Shown here one piece after another: positions 16,731-24,401 of a stretch of DNA of 64,000 nt (within the stretch, counting starts at the first letter, position 1; every line of letters starts with the position of its first letter). The stretch is from Rhodospirillaceae bacterium (GTDB taxonomy: Bacteria; Pseudomonadota; Alphaproteobacteria; Bin65). The notes beneath the pieces were generated by a model. It worked only from the letters and a program-made list of their open reading frames with translations, made no database searches and was not told where the DNA came from. The DNA lies in assembly GCA_009840595.1 (NCBI GenBank), contig VXNK01000020.1, positions 1-64,000 of the forward strand. The letters run 5' to 3'. The position numbers and the translations under genes were made by a program.

Positions 16731-18311
16731 ATGACCTCCGGCCTCGCCGAAGACGCGGCCGCGCAAAGTTTCGCTGCCGGTAATGTTGCCGTATTGCCCG
16801 TCGGAGAGGCGGCCGGCCCGGAGGCCCGGGCAGCGCACGACTATCTCGGGCGGCGGGTCGCCGTCATCGACATCGGCTCCAATTCCATCCGCCTTGTGGT
16901 GTTCGAGGGTTCGGCCCGCGCGCCGATTCCGATCTTCAACGAGAAGGTGATGTGCGGGCTGGGCCGCGGCATGCGCGCCAGCGGCCGGCTCAACCCGGAG
17001 GGCGTTGTCCAGGCCAGGGCGAATCTGGGCCGCTTCGCCGGTGCGGCCGCCGCCATGAAGGTGGCGAGCCTGTCGGCCTTCGCCACCGCGGCCGTGCGCG
17101 AAGCGGCGGACGGCCCCGAGTTCATCGACGCGCTGCGGCGCGATCCGGGCCTCGAGGTCCGGGTGCTGAGCGGCGAGGACGAGGCGCGGCTTTCGGCCTA
17201 TGGCGTCATGGCCGGCTTTCCCCGCGCCGAGGGCATCGTCGGCGACTTGGGCGGCGGCAGCCTGGAGCTGGTCCGGGTCGGCGGCGAGCAGGCCCACGAG
17301 ATGGCGACCCTGCCGCTCGGCCCGCTGCGCCTGAACGAGGCGATGGCGCAGGGCGAAACGGTCGGCGGACAGGTCAGGAGGGCGCTCACCGGAATCGGCT
17401 GGCTGGCCGGCGCGGAAGGCAAGACGCTCTACGCCGTCGGCGGCGCCTGGCGCTCGCTGGCCAAGGTGCATATGGCGCAGCACGACCGGGCGCTGAGGAT
17501 GATCGACGGATACCGGGCCGGGGCCGCGGACTTCGCCGATTTCGCCAAACTGCTGGCGCGCCAGAGCGAGCGGGGGCTGGAGCGGCTCCCGGCGATTTCC
17601 GTCCGGCGGATCGAGGCGGTGCGGGCGTCGGCCATCGTGCTGCGCCGCCTGATCCGCATCGCCCGGCCGGCGCAGATCGTCTTCGCCGCGCGCGGCGTCC
17701 GGGAGGGGGTGCTGTACGAAGCCCTCGACCTCAAGGCCCGGCGCGCCGACCCGCTGCTCGCCGGCGCGGCCGCCTACGGCCAGCGCTTCTGCCGCTTTAC
17801 CGGCCTCGGACCGGCGCTCGCCGCCTGGACCGCCGGCCTCTTCCCGCAGGAAACCCCCGAACGGGCGCGCCTGCGCCGGGCGGCCTGCGAGATTGCCGAC
17901 GCCGGCTGGATCGACCATCCGGACTACCGCAACCGCCACGCCTGGGACCGCATCCTGACCGCCCCCCTGATGGGCCTGGACCATCCGGGCCGCGCCTTCC
18001 TCGCCCTGACGGCAAGCGCGCGCTACAGCGGCGGCATCCAGGAGCATATGGAAGGGATCGCCCGCGACACCGGCCTCGGCGAGGAGGATATCCGCGATGC
18101 CCGCGCGCTCGGCCAGGCCCTGCGGCTGGGCTACACCGTCGCCGCCGGGCGGCCCGAAATCCTCGCCGGCAGCCGCTTCGAGCGCACGGACCGCGGCCTG
18201 GCGCTGCAGGTCGAAACCCACGCCGCCCACTATTCCGGCGAAGCGGCCGGCCGGCGCCTCGGCGACCTGGCGGCGACGCTGGAGCTGGAGCCGGAGCCGA
18301 TCCTGGACTAG
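16731..18311 (+). CDS. ppx: Exopolyphosphatase (Ppx/GppA family)
   Basis: 526 residues. Actin-like ATPase-fold enzyme that releases phosphate from polyphosphate ends or hydrolyses pppGpp. The first phosphate-binding motif is VAVIDIGSNSIRLVVFEG (about 43-60), and the second, GIVGDLGGGSLELVRV, is near 163-178. The conserved Glu segment VLSGEDEARLSAYGV precedes it. A C-terminal HD-like helical region (AAYGQRFCRFTGL ... RNRHAWDRIL) is present, as in long alphaproteobacterial forms. The first 40 residues are not conserved, so the actual start could be later. Forms an operon with ppk1. Confidence 0.94.
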   Translation: MTSGLAEDAAAQSFAAGNVAVLPVGEAAGPEARAAHDYLGRRVAVIDIGSNSIRLVVFEGSARAPIPIFNEKVMCGLGRGMRASGRLNPEGVVQARANLGRFAGAAAAMKVASLSAFATAAVREAADGPEFIDALRRDPGLEVRVLSGEDEARLSAYGVMAGFPRAEGIVGDLGGGSLELVRVGGEQAHEMATLPLGPLRLNEAMAQGETVGGQVRRALTGIGWLAGAEGKTLYAVGGAWRSLAKVHMAQHDRALRMIDGYRAGAADFADFAKLLARQSERGLERLPAISVRRIEAVRASAIVLRRLIRIARPAQIVFAARGVREGVLYEALDLKARRADPLLAGAAAYGQRFCRFTGLGPALAAWTAGLFPQETPERARLRRAACEIADAGWIDHPDYRNRHAWDRILTAPLMGLDHPGRAFLALTASARYSGGIQEHMEGIARDTGLGEEDIRDARALGQALRLGYTVAAGRPEILAGSRFERTDRGLALQVETHAAHYSGEAAGRRLGDLAATLELEPEPILD

Positions 18312-18380
18312 GGGCGCCCCCGGCGGCGGGCGGCCGGGCCTCGATCGACGAATAACCTGCACGACCACCGGACGGACGCC

Positions 18381-19553
18381 ATGACGGTTGCAGAAGGCCT
18401 GTTCCAGTTTCTCGCCCAGGAGCGCGTCGGCTGGGGCACGCCGGCGCCCGCGGCGGTTGCGCGGGAGATGGCGGCGCTCGATGCCCGGCGGGCGCTGATC
18501 GTGGCTTCGACGACCCTCGCCACCCGGACCGACCTGATTGCCGCCATCGAGGCCGAACTGGGCGACGGGCTCGCCGGCCTGTTCACCGGCTGCCGGGAAC
18601 ATACGCCCATCGACACCGTCATCGATTGCGCCGCCGCGATCCGGCGTAGCGAAGCCGATATCGTCGTCACCGTGGGCGGCGGCACGCCGATCGACACCGT
18701 GAAGGCCGCCATCCTGTGCCTCGCCGAAGATGTGCGCGACGCGGAAGCCCTGAAATCCTACCGCGTGACGGTGGCCGAGGACGGCGCGCGCACGGTGCCG
18801 GCGGTCGGACCCTCCGCGGTCCGGCAGATCGCAGTGCCGACCACGCTCTCCGGCGCCGAGTTCAGCAACATCGCTGGCGTGACCGACCCGGCCCGCGGCA
18901 TCAAGGACGCCTACATCGCGCGCGACAGCGCGCCGGCCGCCGTGATCCTCGACCCGGCGGCGACGGTCCACACGCCCGAATGGCTGTGGCTGTCGACCGG
19001 CGTGCGCGCGGTCGACCATGCCGTGGAAACCCTGTGCTCGCGCTCGGCCCAGCCGCTGCCCGACGCGACCGCCATCCATGCCCTGAAGATTTTCGCCGAT
19101 GCGCTGCCGCGGACGAAGGAAAGTCCGGACGACCTGGCCGCGCGGCGCGACTGCCAGCTCGCGGTGTGGCTGGCCGCGTTCGGCCTCGGCCGGGTCGAGT
19201 ACGGCGCCAGCCACGGCATCGGCCACCAGCTCGGCGCGGTCGGCGGCGTGCCCCACGGCCACACCAGCTGCGTCATGCTGCCGAGCGTGCTGCGCTGGAA
19301 CGCGCCGGCGAACGCGGCCCGGCAGGCGCTGGTCAGCGACGCCTTCGGCCGGGCAGGGGAGGCGGCGGCCGACGTCGTTGCCGATCTCATCGCCCGGCTC
19401 GGCCAGCCCGGCACACTGCGCGCGGTCGGCATAACGGAAGACCAACTCGACACGATCGCCGAAGGCAGCCTCGGCAACATGATGGTCCGCTCCAACCCGC
19501 GCCCGATCACCGAGGCGGCCCAGGTGCGGGAGATTCTGGATATGGCGTGGTGA
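18381..19553 (+). CDS. Iron-containing alcohol dehydrogenase / maleylacetate reductase family
   Basis: 390 residues. NAD-binding motif VTVGGGTPIDTVKAA (about 94-108), the PTTLSGAEFSNIAGVT block, and metal-binding RAVDHAVETLC and SHGIGHQLGAVGGVPHGHTS, which carry the conserved His residues. This is the Fe-ADH fold with a maleylacetate-reductase flavour, so it may reduce a ring-cleavage product or oxidise an alcohol; the substrate is unknown. It follows ppx by 69 bases in the same direction and faces the histidine kinase gene end-on. No terminator with a T-run is apparent between them. Confidence 0.88.
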   Translation: MTVAEGLFQFLAQERVGWGTPAPAAVAREMAALDARRALIVASTTLATRTDLIAAIEAELGDGLAGLFTGCREHTPIDTVIDCAAAIRRSEADIVVTVGGGTPIDTVKAAILCLAEDVRDAEALKSYRVTVAEDGARTVPAVGPSAVRQIAVPTTLSGAEFSNIAGVTDPARGIKDAYIARDSAPAAVILDPAATVHTPEWLWLSTGVRAVDHAVETLCSRSAQPLPDATAIHALKIFADALPRTKESPDDLAARRDCQLAVWLAAFGLGRVEYGASHGIGHQLGAVGGVPHGHTSCVMLPSVLRWNAPANAARQALVSDAFGRAGEAAADVVADLIARLGQPGTLRAVGITEDQLDTIAEGSLGNMMVRSNPRPITEAAQVREILDMAW

Positions 19554-19571
19554 GGACGCCGGTCTGCCGGT

Positions 19572-20861
19572 CTATGCCTCCGGAAGGGGAAGGCTGATTT
19601 CGAAGCATGCACCGCCGCCGGCGCGCGGTCGGCAGACGGCCTCGCCGCCGTGGCGCCGGGCGATCCGGCGGACCAGATAGAGTCCCAGCCCGGCCCCTCT
19701 TTGGTCGCGCGGGCTTTCTTCCGAACGGGAGCCAGTCGCGGAACGCACGGTCGACTGCCGATAGAAGGGCTCGAAGATTCGGTCCCTTTCCCTTTCCGGG
19801 ATTCCCGGACCCCGATCCGAAACGCGTAATAGGGCGCAATCGTCCCGCTGCTCCAGTTCGACCAGGACCGGACTGCCCGGCGCGTGGCATGCCGCGTTGT
19901 CGAGCAGGTTGCGGACGAGGCGGACGAGCAACCGGCTTTCGCCTTCAATCGTTGCCGGCGCGCCGGAAAAATCCGCCCCGGCGCGAGCGGCTTCTTCGGC
20001 GGCGAGAGCCTGGAGGTCGATCCTTTCCGGGCGCAGCGGCGGTTCGAGGCCCGCCAGGCGGCTGGCCAGCAGAATTTCCTCGATCAGGTCGTCCAGCTCG
20101 GCAATGTCGAGCTCGACCCGCGTCCGCAGCGCGGGATCGCCGTTCTCGGCGAGCAGTTCGACGGCCACGCGAATGCGCGCCAGCGGCGAACGCAACTCGT
20201 GGGACGCGGCGGCCAGGGTATGGCGTTGAGCCTCGACCAGTGCCTCGATGCGTTCGGCAGCCCGGTTGAAGCTGTGCGCAAGGGCGGCAACTTCGTCTTT
20301 CCCCTCTACCGCGACCCGAGCGGAGAGGTCGCCCGCACCGAGCGCTTCGACCCGCGTCTGCAACCGTTCGAGCCGGCCGGCCAGCCGGCGTGCCAGCGGA
20401 TAGGCGCCGATGGCAACGGCAAGCGCCAGCAGGGCGAGGGCGGCCAGGAAACCGACGGTCGGCGTGTGACCCGGTGTCCGGTCCGGCAGATACAGGACGG
20501 TTCGGCCGTCCGGCAAATGCACGGAAAAAATCCCGCGTTGGCGTATGCGCCGGTCCGACGGCGACTCTTCCGGCGCCGGCAGGGGCGTGCCCAGGTTGCC
20601 GAGCAGCCGGCCTTCGGGCCCGAAGATCGAGATTCGGCCACCGACATGCCGGCCCAGACGGGCCAGGGCCGCCTCTGTGCGGGCGCGGGGAGCGTCGGGC
20701 GGCGGCAGGGCTTCGCCGAGCAGGGCGCCGACGCTTCGGCGCAATTCCGCGCCTGGGCTTTCGTCATGGGTCAGCCACCATCCGAGAGCGGCGAGCGCCG
20801 CGAACAACACGACGATGCCGAGCAGGGCGACATAGGCCTGGAAGAAGAGGCGCCGTCTCAC
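19572..20861 (-). CDS. Sensor histidine kinase (HAMP, HisKA, HATPase)
   Basis: 429 residues starting at GTG 20861, which overlaps the response-regulator stop by 4 bp (GTGA). TM1 is at about residues 5-28 and TM2 at about 133-155, enclosing a roughly 100-residue periplasmic sensor region. Then come HAMP, the phospho-acceptor helix LAAASHELRSPLARIRVA, the N-box NLLDNAACHAPGS, the G1 box DRGPGIPERERDRIFEPFYR and the G2 box GAGLGLYLVRRIARRHGG. The frame is open far upstream, but the extra sequence is Arg-rich and overlaps the regulator gene. It resembles RstB/CpxA-like kinases. The stimulus is unknown; neighbours are membrane methyltransferases and an ion channel. Confidence 0.94.
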   Translation of the reverse strand: MRRRLFFQAYVALLGIVVLFAALAALGWWLTHDESPGAELRRSVGALLGEALPPPDAPRARTEAALARLGRHVGGRISIFGPEGRLLGNLGTPLPAPEESPSDRRIRQRGIFSVHLPDGRTVLYLPDRTPGHTPTVGFLAALALLALAVAIGAYPLARRLAGRLERLQTRVEALGAGDLSARVAVEGKDEVAALAHSFNRAAERIEALVEAQRHTLAAASHELRSPLARIRVAVELLAENGDPALRTRVELDIAELDDLIEEILLASRLAGLEPPLRPERIDLQALAAEEAARAGADFSGAPATIEGESRLLVRLVRNLLDNAACHAPGSPVLVELEQRDDCALLRVSDRGPGIPERERDRIFEPFYRQSTVRSATGSRSEESPRDQRGAGLGLYLVRRIARRHGGEAVCRPRAGGGACFEISLPLPEA

Positions 20862-21577
20862 GGTCCGCGGTCTTCGGGCCCGGCCTCGTCCTGGCTGCGG
20901 GTAAAGAGGTAACCCGCACCGCGAAGCGTCACGATGCGGCGCGGACTGCCGGGATCGTCCTCGATGGCAGCCCTGATCCTCGAAATGTGAACATCGATGC
21001 TCCGGTCGTAGGCCTCCAGGGCTTCGCCGCGCACCCGGTCCATGAGTTGTTCGCGCGTCAGAACCCGGCCGGCATTCTCGGCCAGAGCGCACAGGAGGTC
21101 GAACTGATGGCCGGTGAGCGGCCTCGCTTCGCCGTCGACGAGCACTCGCCGCGCCGCGCGGTCGATGGCGAGCCTGCCGAAACGCAGCGTTTCGCCGGCC
21201 GCCGCCTCGCTGCCGCCGGCCCTGCGGCGCAGGACGGCACGCAGCCGGGCCAGCAATTCACGCGGATTGAACGGTTTGGGCAGATAGTCGTCGGCGCCGA
21301 TTTCCAGGCCGACGATGCGGTCCGCCTCCTCGCCGCGCGCCGTCAACATCAGGATCGGCACGTCGGAGCGGGCGCGGATGTCCCGGCAGAGGCCAAGGCC
21401 GTCGCCGTCCGGCAGCATCAGGTCGAGCAGGATGGCGTCGTAGTCACCCCGGACCGCGGCCGCCAGGCCCGTTTCGGCGCTCGCCCGGTGCTCCAGCTTC
21501 ATGCCGGCCCGGCCAAGATAGTCGCCGACCAGCTCGGCAAGCGCGCAATCGTCCTCGATCATTAGCAGACGGGTCAT
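20858..21577 (-). CDS. OmpR/PhoB-family response regulator
   Basis: 239 residues. The receiver domain starts MTRLLMIEDDCALAELVGDY; phospho-acceptor Asp52 lies in AILLDLMLPDGDG and the conserved Lys in DYLPKPFNP. The C-terminal winged helix has the RxLT...VDVHISRIR pattern (SIDVHISRIRAAIEDD, then IVTLRGAGYLFTR). ATG 21577 is chosen because it is the conserved receiver start; the open frame extends 16 codons further without conservation. The stop overlaps the kinase start, so the pair is translationally coupled. Confidence 0.94.
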   Translation of the reverse strand: MTRLLMIEDDCALAELVGDYLGRAGMKLEHRASAETGLAAAVRGDYDAILLDLMLPDGDGLGLCRDIRARSDVPILMLTARGEEADRIVGLEIGADDYLPKPFNPRELLARLRAVLRRRAGGSEAAAGETLRFGRLAIDRAARRVLVDGEARPLTGHQFDLLCALAENAGRVLTREQLMDRVRGEALEAYDRSIDVHISRIRAAIEDDPGSPRRIVTLRGAGYLFTRSQDEAGPEDRGP

Positions 21578-21700
21578 ACCGGCTGCCCTAGCACGGCCCG
21601 GCCGCGGACGGAATCGCCGTTCCACAAACCCCGTTCGGGCCGGGCAGGCAGGCCCGGCGGGCGCGAGATTCGGTGCGCCAGCGGCATAGCATCGGGCCGC

Positions 21701-22162
21701 TCATGCGGCGCGCCGGAACCGTCCGAACCAGCGTCCGACATTCCGGCGGTATTCTTCGTACCGGTCGCCGAACTGACGGCGCATCTCCGCCTCTTCGTAA
21801 GCGATGTACCAATACCGGACGGCGAGAGCGAAGGCCGCGCCCAGCAGACAGGCCGAAAGCGTTCCCGAGACCAGTGCGGCACCCGTCGCGATCAGGACCA
21901 TGCCGAGATACATCGGATTCCGGGTGAAGCCGTAAATGCCCTCGGTGACGAGCATATCCGGCTTTTCGAAGGTATAGACGTTGGTGCCGGCACGCCGGAA
22001 CAGGCGCTTTCCGGCCGCGGAAATGCCCGCGCCAAGGACAACCAGCGTCCCACCGGCCCACGGAAGCCAGGGAGCGTCGAAGCGCATCAGGGGCAGGAAC
22101 CGGTCCGCGGCCAAGCCGGCGGCGATCAGGATCCAGAACAGGGTCGGCGGATTGATGCGCAT
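21701..22162 (-). CDS. Isoprenylcysteine carboxyl methyltransferase-like membrane protein
   Basis: 153 residues with about four TM segments. The C-terminal signature TEGIYGFTRNPMYLGMVLIA, then YWYIAYEEAEMRRQFGDRYE, is the SAM-binding motif of the ICMT/PEMT family, which methylates lipids or prenyl-cysteines inside the membrane. It lies upstream of the two-component pair in the same direction and downstream of a larger protein with the same motif, so the four genes could form one operon. The substrate is not predictable; phospholipid head-groups are the usual guess. Confidence 0.85.
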   Translation of the reverse strand: MRINPPTLFWILIAAGLAADRFLPLMRFDAPWLPWAGGTLVVLGAGISAAGKRLFRRAGTNVYTFEKPDMLVTEGIYGFTRNPMYLGMVLIATGAALVSGTLSACLLGAAFALAVRYWYIAYEEAEMRRQFGDRYEEYRRNVGRWFGRFRRAA

Positions 22163-22171
22163 GGTGCATCC

Positions 22172-23317
22172 TCAAAAAAGCGGTACCTGCCGGTCGCCGT
22201 AGAACGGCTTTTCCGGCGGCGGGTAGCTGGCGACGACCTGTCCGGCGCCCAGGTCGACATAGACCTCCCACAGGGCGGTCTTGTGGACGGCGTTCCACAG
22301 GATTCCGGATGGTTCCGGCAGCGGTGCCCGGCGACCGAAGACCGCCTGTGTGAAGACGACCTTGTAACGGGCGGGATTGCGGTCGGCGGGAACGCGATGG
22401 GAATAGCGCGCGCCGGGCGGCAAATGCATCGGGATTTCAGAGATATACATACCTGTCGGCAGGACGTAGGCGATCAGGTGTGTCTTTCCCGAGATTGCCG
22501 CCCGGACCTCCGGCGCCGCGCGCGCGATCCGCGCGACTTCGGACAACTGCCGCTGTGGAATTGCGACGACGGAGAGATAAACGCCTTCCCGTTCCGTGAG
22601 GATATGGAACGAAGCGATTGCGTGGGCACGGATGCCAAGCGCGACCAGAAGCGCGATGCCCAGCGATGCCGCATAGGCCAGCGCCCAGACCGCCATCCGC
22701 GCCGCCGCGCTATCGCCGACCGGCAGCTTGAAATTCGGGCTGAACGCCGCCGGTAGAAACATGCCCGTATTCTTCAGATAGCTGGCATATCCGGGAAAGC
22801 GGCGCAGGCAAACGCTCTCTTCGGCCCGCGCCAGCGCGATGTAGACGAAGATCACGGTAACCGTGGCCATGACGACCAGGTAGCGCGGCCAGAGCATCAG
22901 CATGCCGATGCTGGCGACGATCAGCGCGAGATACTGGGGATGGCGGATATGGCGATAGAGACCGCCGGTGACCGCGCCTCTGCCTCTGAGCTTGGCGGAA
23001 TAGATCTGGACCGCGCCGGCCGCGAAGGCCGCCAGGCCGCCGAAAAACAGGAACAGTCCCACACTCTCGTGAATGTCGATTGCGAACGAGGTCGTCTCCT
23101 CGACCAGATGCGGCATGAAGAACTGAATCAGCCAACTGGTCGTCCGGGAGCCCTGCAACCAGTCGAGTCCGAGGCCATAGACCCCGTAAAAATACGCCGC
23201 AAATGGCGAGGCCATGTAGAGGAACTCGAACGCGATCAGGATATAGAACGCGCCGGTCACAGCGAGGGCGCGGCGTGCGTTGACGGCATTGCTGTCCGAT
23301 CGGCTGTTGTCGGTCAC
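22172..23317 (-). CDS. Larger ICMT/PEMT-like membrane methyltransferase with C-terminal extension
   Basis: 381 residues from GTG 23317, preceded by AGAAGGCAAG. TM helices are near residues 17-45, 73-98, 120-140 and 145-165. The SAM-binding motif GGLYRHIRHPQYLALIVASI, then ARAEESVCLRRFPGYASYLK, matches NnrU/ICMT-type methyltransferases. Past residue 200 one more TM segment is followed by about 150 residues I do not recognise, ending in PPPEKPFYGDRQVPLF. The frame is open 60 codons upstream of the GTG but is not conserved-looking. The stop lies only 9 bp before the ATG of the smaller methyltransferase, so the two are probably co-expressed. Confidence 0.75.
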   Translation of the reverse strand: MTDNSRSDSNAVNARRALAVTGAFYILIAFEFLYMASPFAAYFYGVYGLGLDWLQGSRTTSWLIQFFMPHLVEETTSFAIDIHESVGLFLFFGGLAAFAAGAVQIYSAKLRGRGAVTGGLYRHIRHPQYLALIVASIGMLMLWPRYLVVMATVTVIFVYIALARAEESVCLRRFPGYASYLKNTGMFLPAAFSPNFKLPVGDSAAARMAVWALAYAASLGIALLVALGIRAHAIASFHILTEREGVYLSVVAIPQRQLSEVARIARAAPEVRAAISGKTHLIAYVLPTGMYISEIPMHLPPGARYSHRVPADRNPARYKVVFTQAVFGRRAPLPEPSGILWNAVHKTALWEVYVDLGAGQVVASYPPPEKPFYGDRQVPLF

Positions 23318-23551
23318 GGAATCTTGCCTTCTGGGAAACGGGAGAGTGTCCGGAAGCGCCCGACTCTTGGAACGGACCCGACCCTGCAACTTCGTGCTCG
23401 CCGTCAGGCTTCCGGACGGTACGCAGCCTAGAAGCGCGCTATTTCCCGCGTTTTTCCGGCAGGTAAAGAAGTGTAAAGTCGGCGCGTCGCCGCCCACGCA
23501 AATGCGGCCGATGTTTCCCCGACCTTTCCGGGACGCTTCGCGAACCGGCGC

Positions 23552-23992
23552 TCAGTCCCCGTCGGCCGCTTCGGCCTGGGCGACGTGCAGGCTGCGGATG
23601 AACTCGATCAGGAAGGCCGTGGTCAGGCCGAACAGGATCAGCCCGTCGGCGGCCATCATGCCCGACAGCAGCCGGTAGGGCTTGTCCAGCAGAATGTCGC
23701 CGAAGCCAAGCGTCGTGAACGAAACGAGCGAGAAATAGAGCGACAGCTCCAGGTCGGCCAGCGCGCCGGTCCAATGGAGAAAAACTGCCCAGATCCAGAT
23801 GCTCGCGCCCAGGCCCATGAGCAGCCAGAGCGAGACGCCGCAAAAGGCGCCGGCCAGCTTCGGAAGATACGGCGGCCGGCCGAGCCAGGCCGCGCGGCGC
23901 CGGATCGTCCGGACGGCCACGGCCATCAGGACGGCCTGAATCGCGATGGACAGCACGATCAAGGCCGTTCCCCAGGCAAGCTGGCTGGTCAT
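23552..23992 (-). CDS. Small potassium channel family protein
   Basis: 146 residues. TM helices lie near residues 6-28 and 46-68, then a pore helix and selectivity filter LVSFTTLGFGDILL (TTLGFGD, close to the K+ filter TVGYGD) and a final TM at about 105-130. No RCK/TrkA-N domain, so gating is unknown. It lies 234 bases upstream of the methyltransferase genes on the same strand; that gap holds no gene. The Phe in GFGD occurs in several K+ channels. Confidence 0.85.
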   Translation of the reverse strand: MTSQLAWGTALIVLSIAIQAVLMAVAVRTIRRRAAWLGRPPYLPKLAGAFCGVSLWLLMGLGASIWIWAVFLHWTGALADLELSLYFSLVSFTTLGFGDILLDKPYRLLSGMMAADGLILFGLTTAFLIEFIRSLHVAQAEAADGD

Positions 23993-24157
23993 TCCGCGGG
24001 TCTCCTCTCCGGGTGCCCGGCCGATGGTGCCAGATTTGCAGCACCCGGCCTACGGTTCGATTGCGCGAAGACCGGCTTCGAACCCTGCCCACAGAGAACC
24101 CTGCCACGGAGAACCCTGCGCACGGGCGGTCCGGTAACCGCAAGACATATCCGGCAC

Positions 24158-24186
24158 TTGACGCCGCCACGGCGACGATCCATATG
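24158..24186 (+). promoter_or_regulatory. Sigma-70-like promoter for the metZ leader
   Basis: TTGACG (24158-24163), a 17-nt spacer, then CATATG (24181-24186). The predicted transcription start at about 24192 coincides with the 5' strand of the first SAM-II aptamer, which supports both calls. It is in the 409-base gap between the divergent channel gene and metZ. Confidence 0.6.
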
Positions 24187-24191
24187 GGGAG

Positions 24192-24245
24192 CGGCGCCGA
24201 TTTAGACCGACTTGCGGGCGCTTTGAAGAAATGCGGCTAAAGAGG
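24192..24245 (+). promoter_or_regulatory. SAM-II riboswitch aptamer, first copy
   Basis: Matches the SAM-II (SAM-alpha) pseudoknot pattern: a P1 strand GCGCC (24194-24198), then GATTTAGACCG, CTTGC, the returning P1 strand GGGCGC (24216-24221), an A-rich loop and 3' ATGCGGCTAAAGAGG. The core GATTT...CCG...TTGC...GCTAAA follows the order of known SAM-II aptamers, and CCG can pair with CGG to form the pseudoknot. It is followed 4 bases later by an intrinsic terminator, which suggests transcriptional control of metZ by S-adenosylmethionine. Confidence 0.72.
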
Positions 24246-24249
24246 TGGG

Positions 24250-24279
24250 AACCCGTCCGGACGCCGCGACGGGTTTTTG
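24250..24279 (+). terminator. Intrinsic terminator/attenuator in the metZ leader
   Basis: AACCCGTC pairs with GACGGGTT, followed by a run of T (TTTTTGT). No gene ends just upstream on this strand, so it most likely acts as an attenuator of the first SAM-II aptamer rather than as an end-of-gene terminator. Confidence 0.75.
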
Positions 24280-24303
24280 TATGGGCCGATCCCCCTTACC
24301 GGA

Positions 24304-24358
24304 TCCGCGGGATTTGATCGGGCAGCTTGCATCCGCGTCACCAACTGCTAAAGCGCCA
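24304..24358 (+). promoter_or_regulatory. SAM-II riboswitch aptamer, second copy
   Basis: A stronger match to the SAM-II consensus than the first copy: P1 CCGCGG (24305-24310), GATTTGATCGGGCAGCTTGC, P1' CCGCG (24332-24336), then CACCAACTGCTAAAGCGCC. GCAG of the loop pairs with CTGC to form the pseudoknot, and GATTTG, CTTGC and GCTAAA are the conserved elements. It ends about 44 nt before the metZ ATG, so it could control translation or RNA folding after read-through of the upstream attenuator. Confidence 0.85.
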
Positions 24359-24376
24359 CGGAGGCATCTTCCGTGG
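24356..24376 (+). promoter_or_regulatory. Hairpin enclosing a GGAGG between aptamer 2 and metZ
   Basis: CCACGGA pairs with TCCGTGG around loop GGCATCT. The 5' arm and loop contain GGAGG (24360-24364), and the 5' arm abuts the 3' strand of the second aptamer. It may be the expression platform of that aptamer. There is no T-run, so it is not a terminator. Confidence 0.45.
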
Positions 24377-24401
24377 GCCCGCCGACCGGCAACCCATGGG
24401 G

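Noticed and set aside
16596-19445. 949-codon minus-strand open frame over ppx and the alcohol dehydrogenase
   Set aside because: Arg/Gly/Ala-rich shadow of two clear plus-strand genes, with no domain.
24304-24358. Second metZ aptamer as SAM-V instead of SAM-II
   Set aside because: Its GATTTG, CTTGC and GCTAAA elements fit SAM-II better; only a covariance model could settle this.
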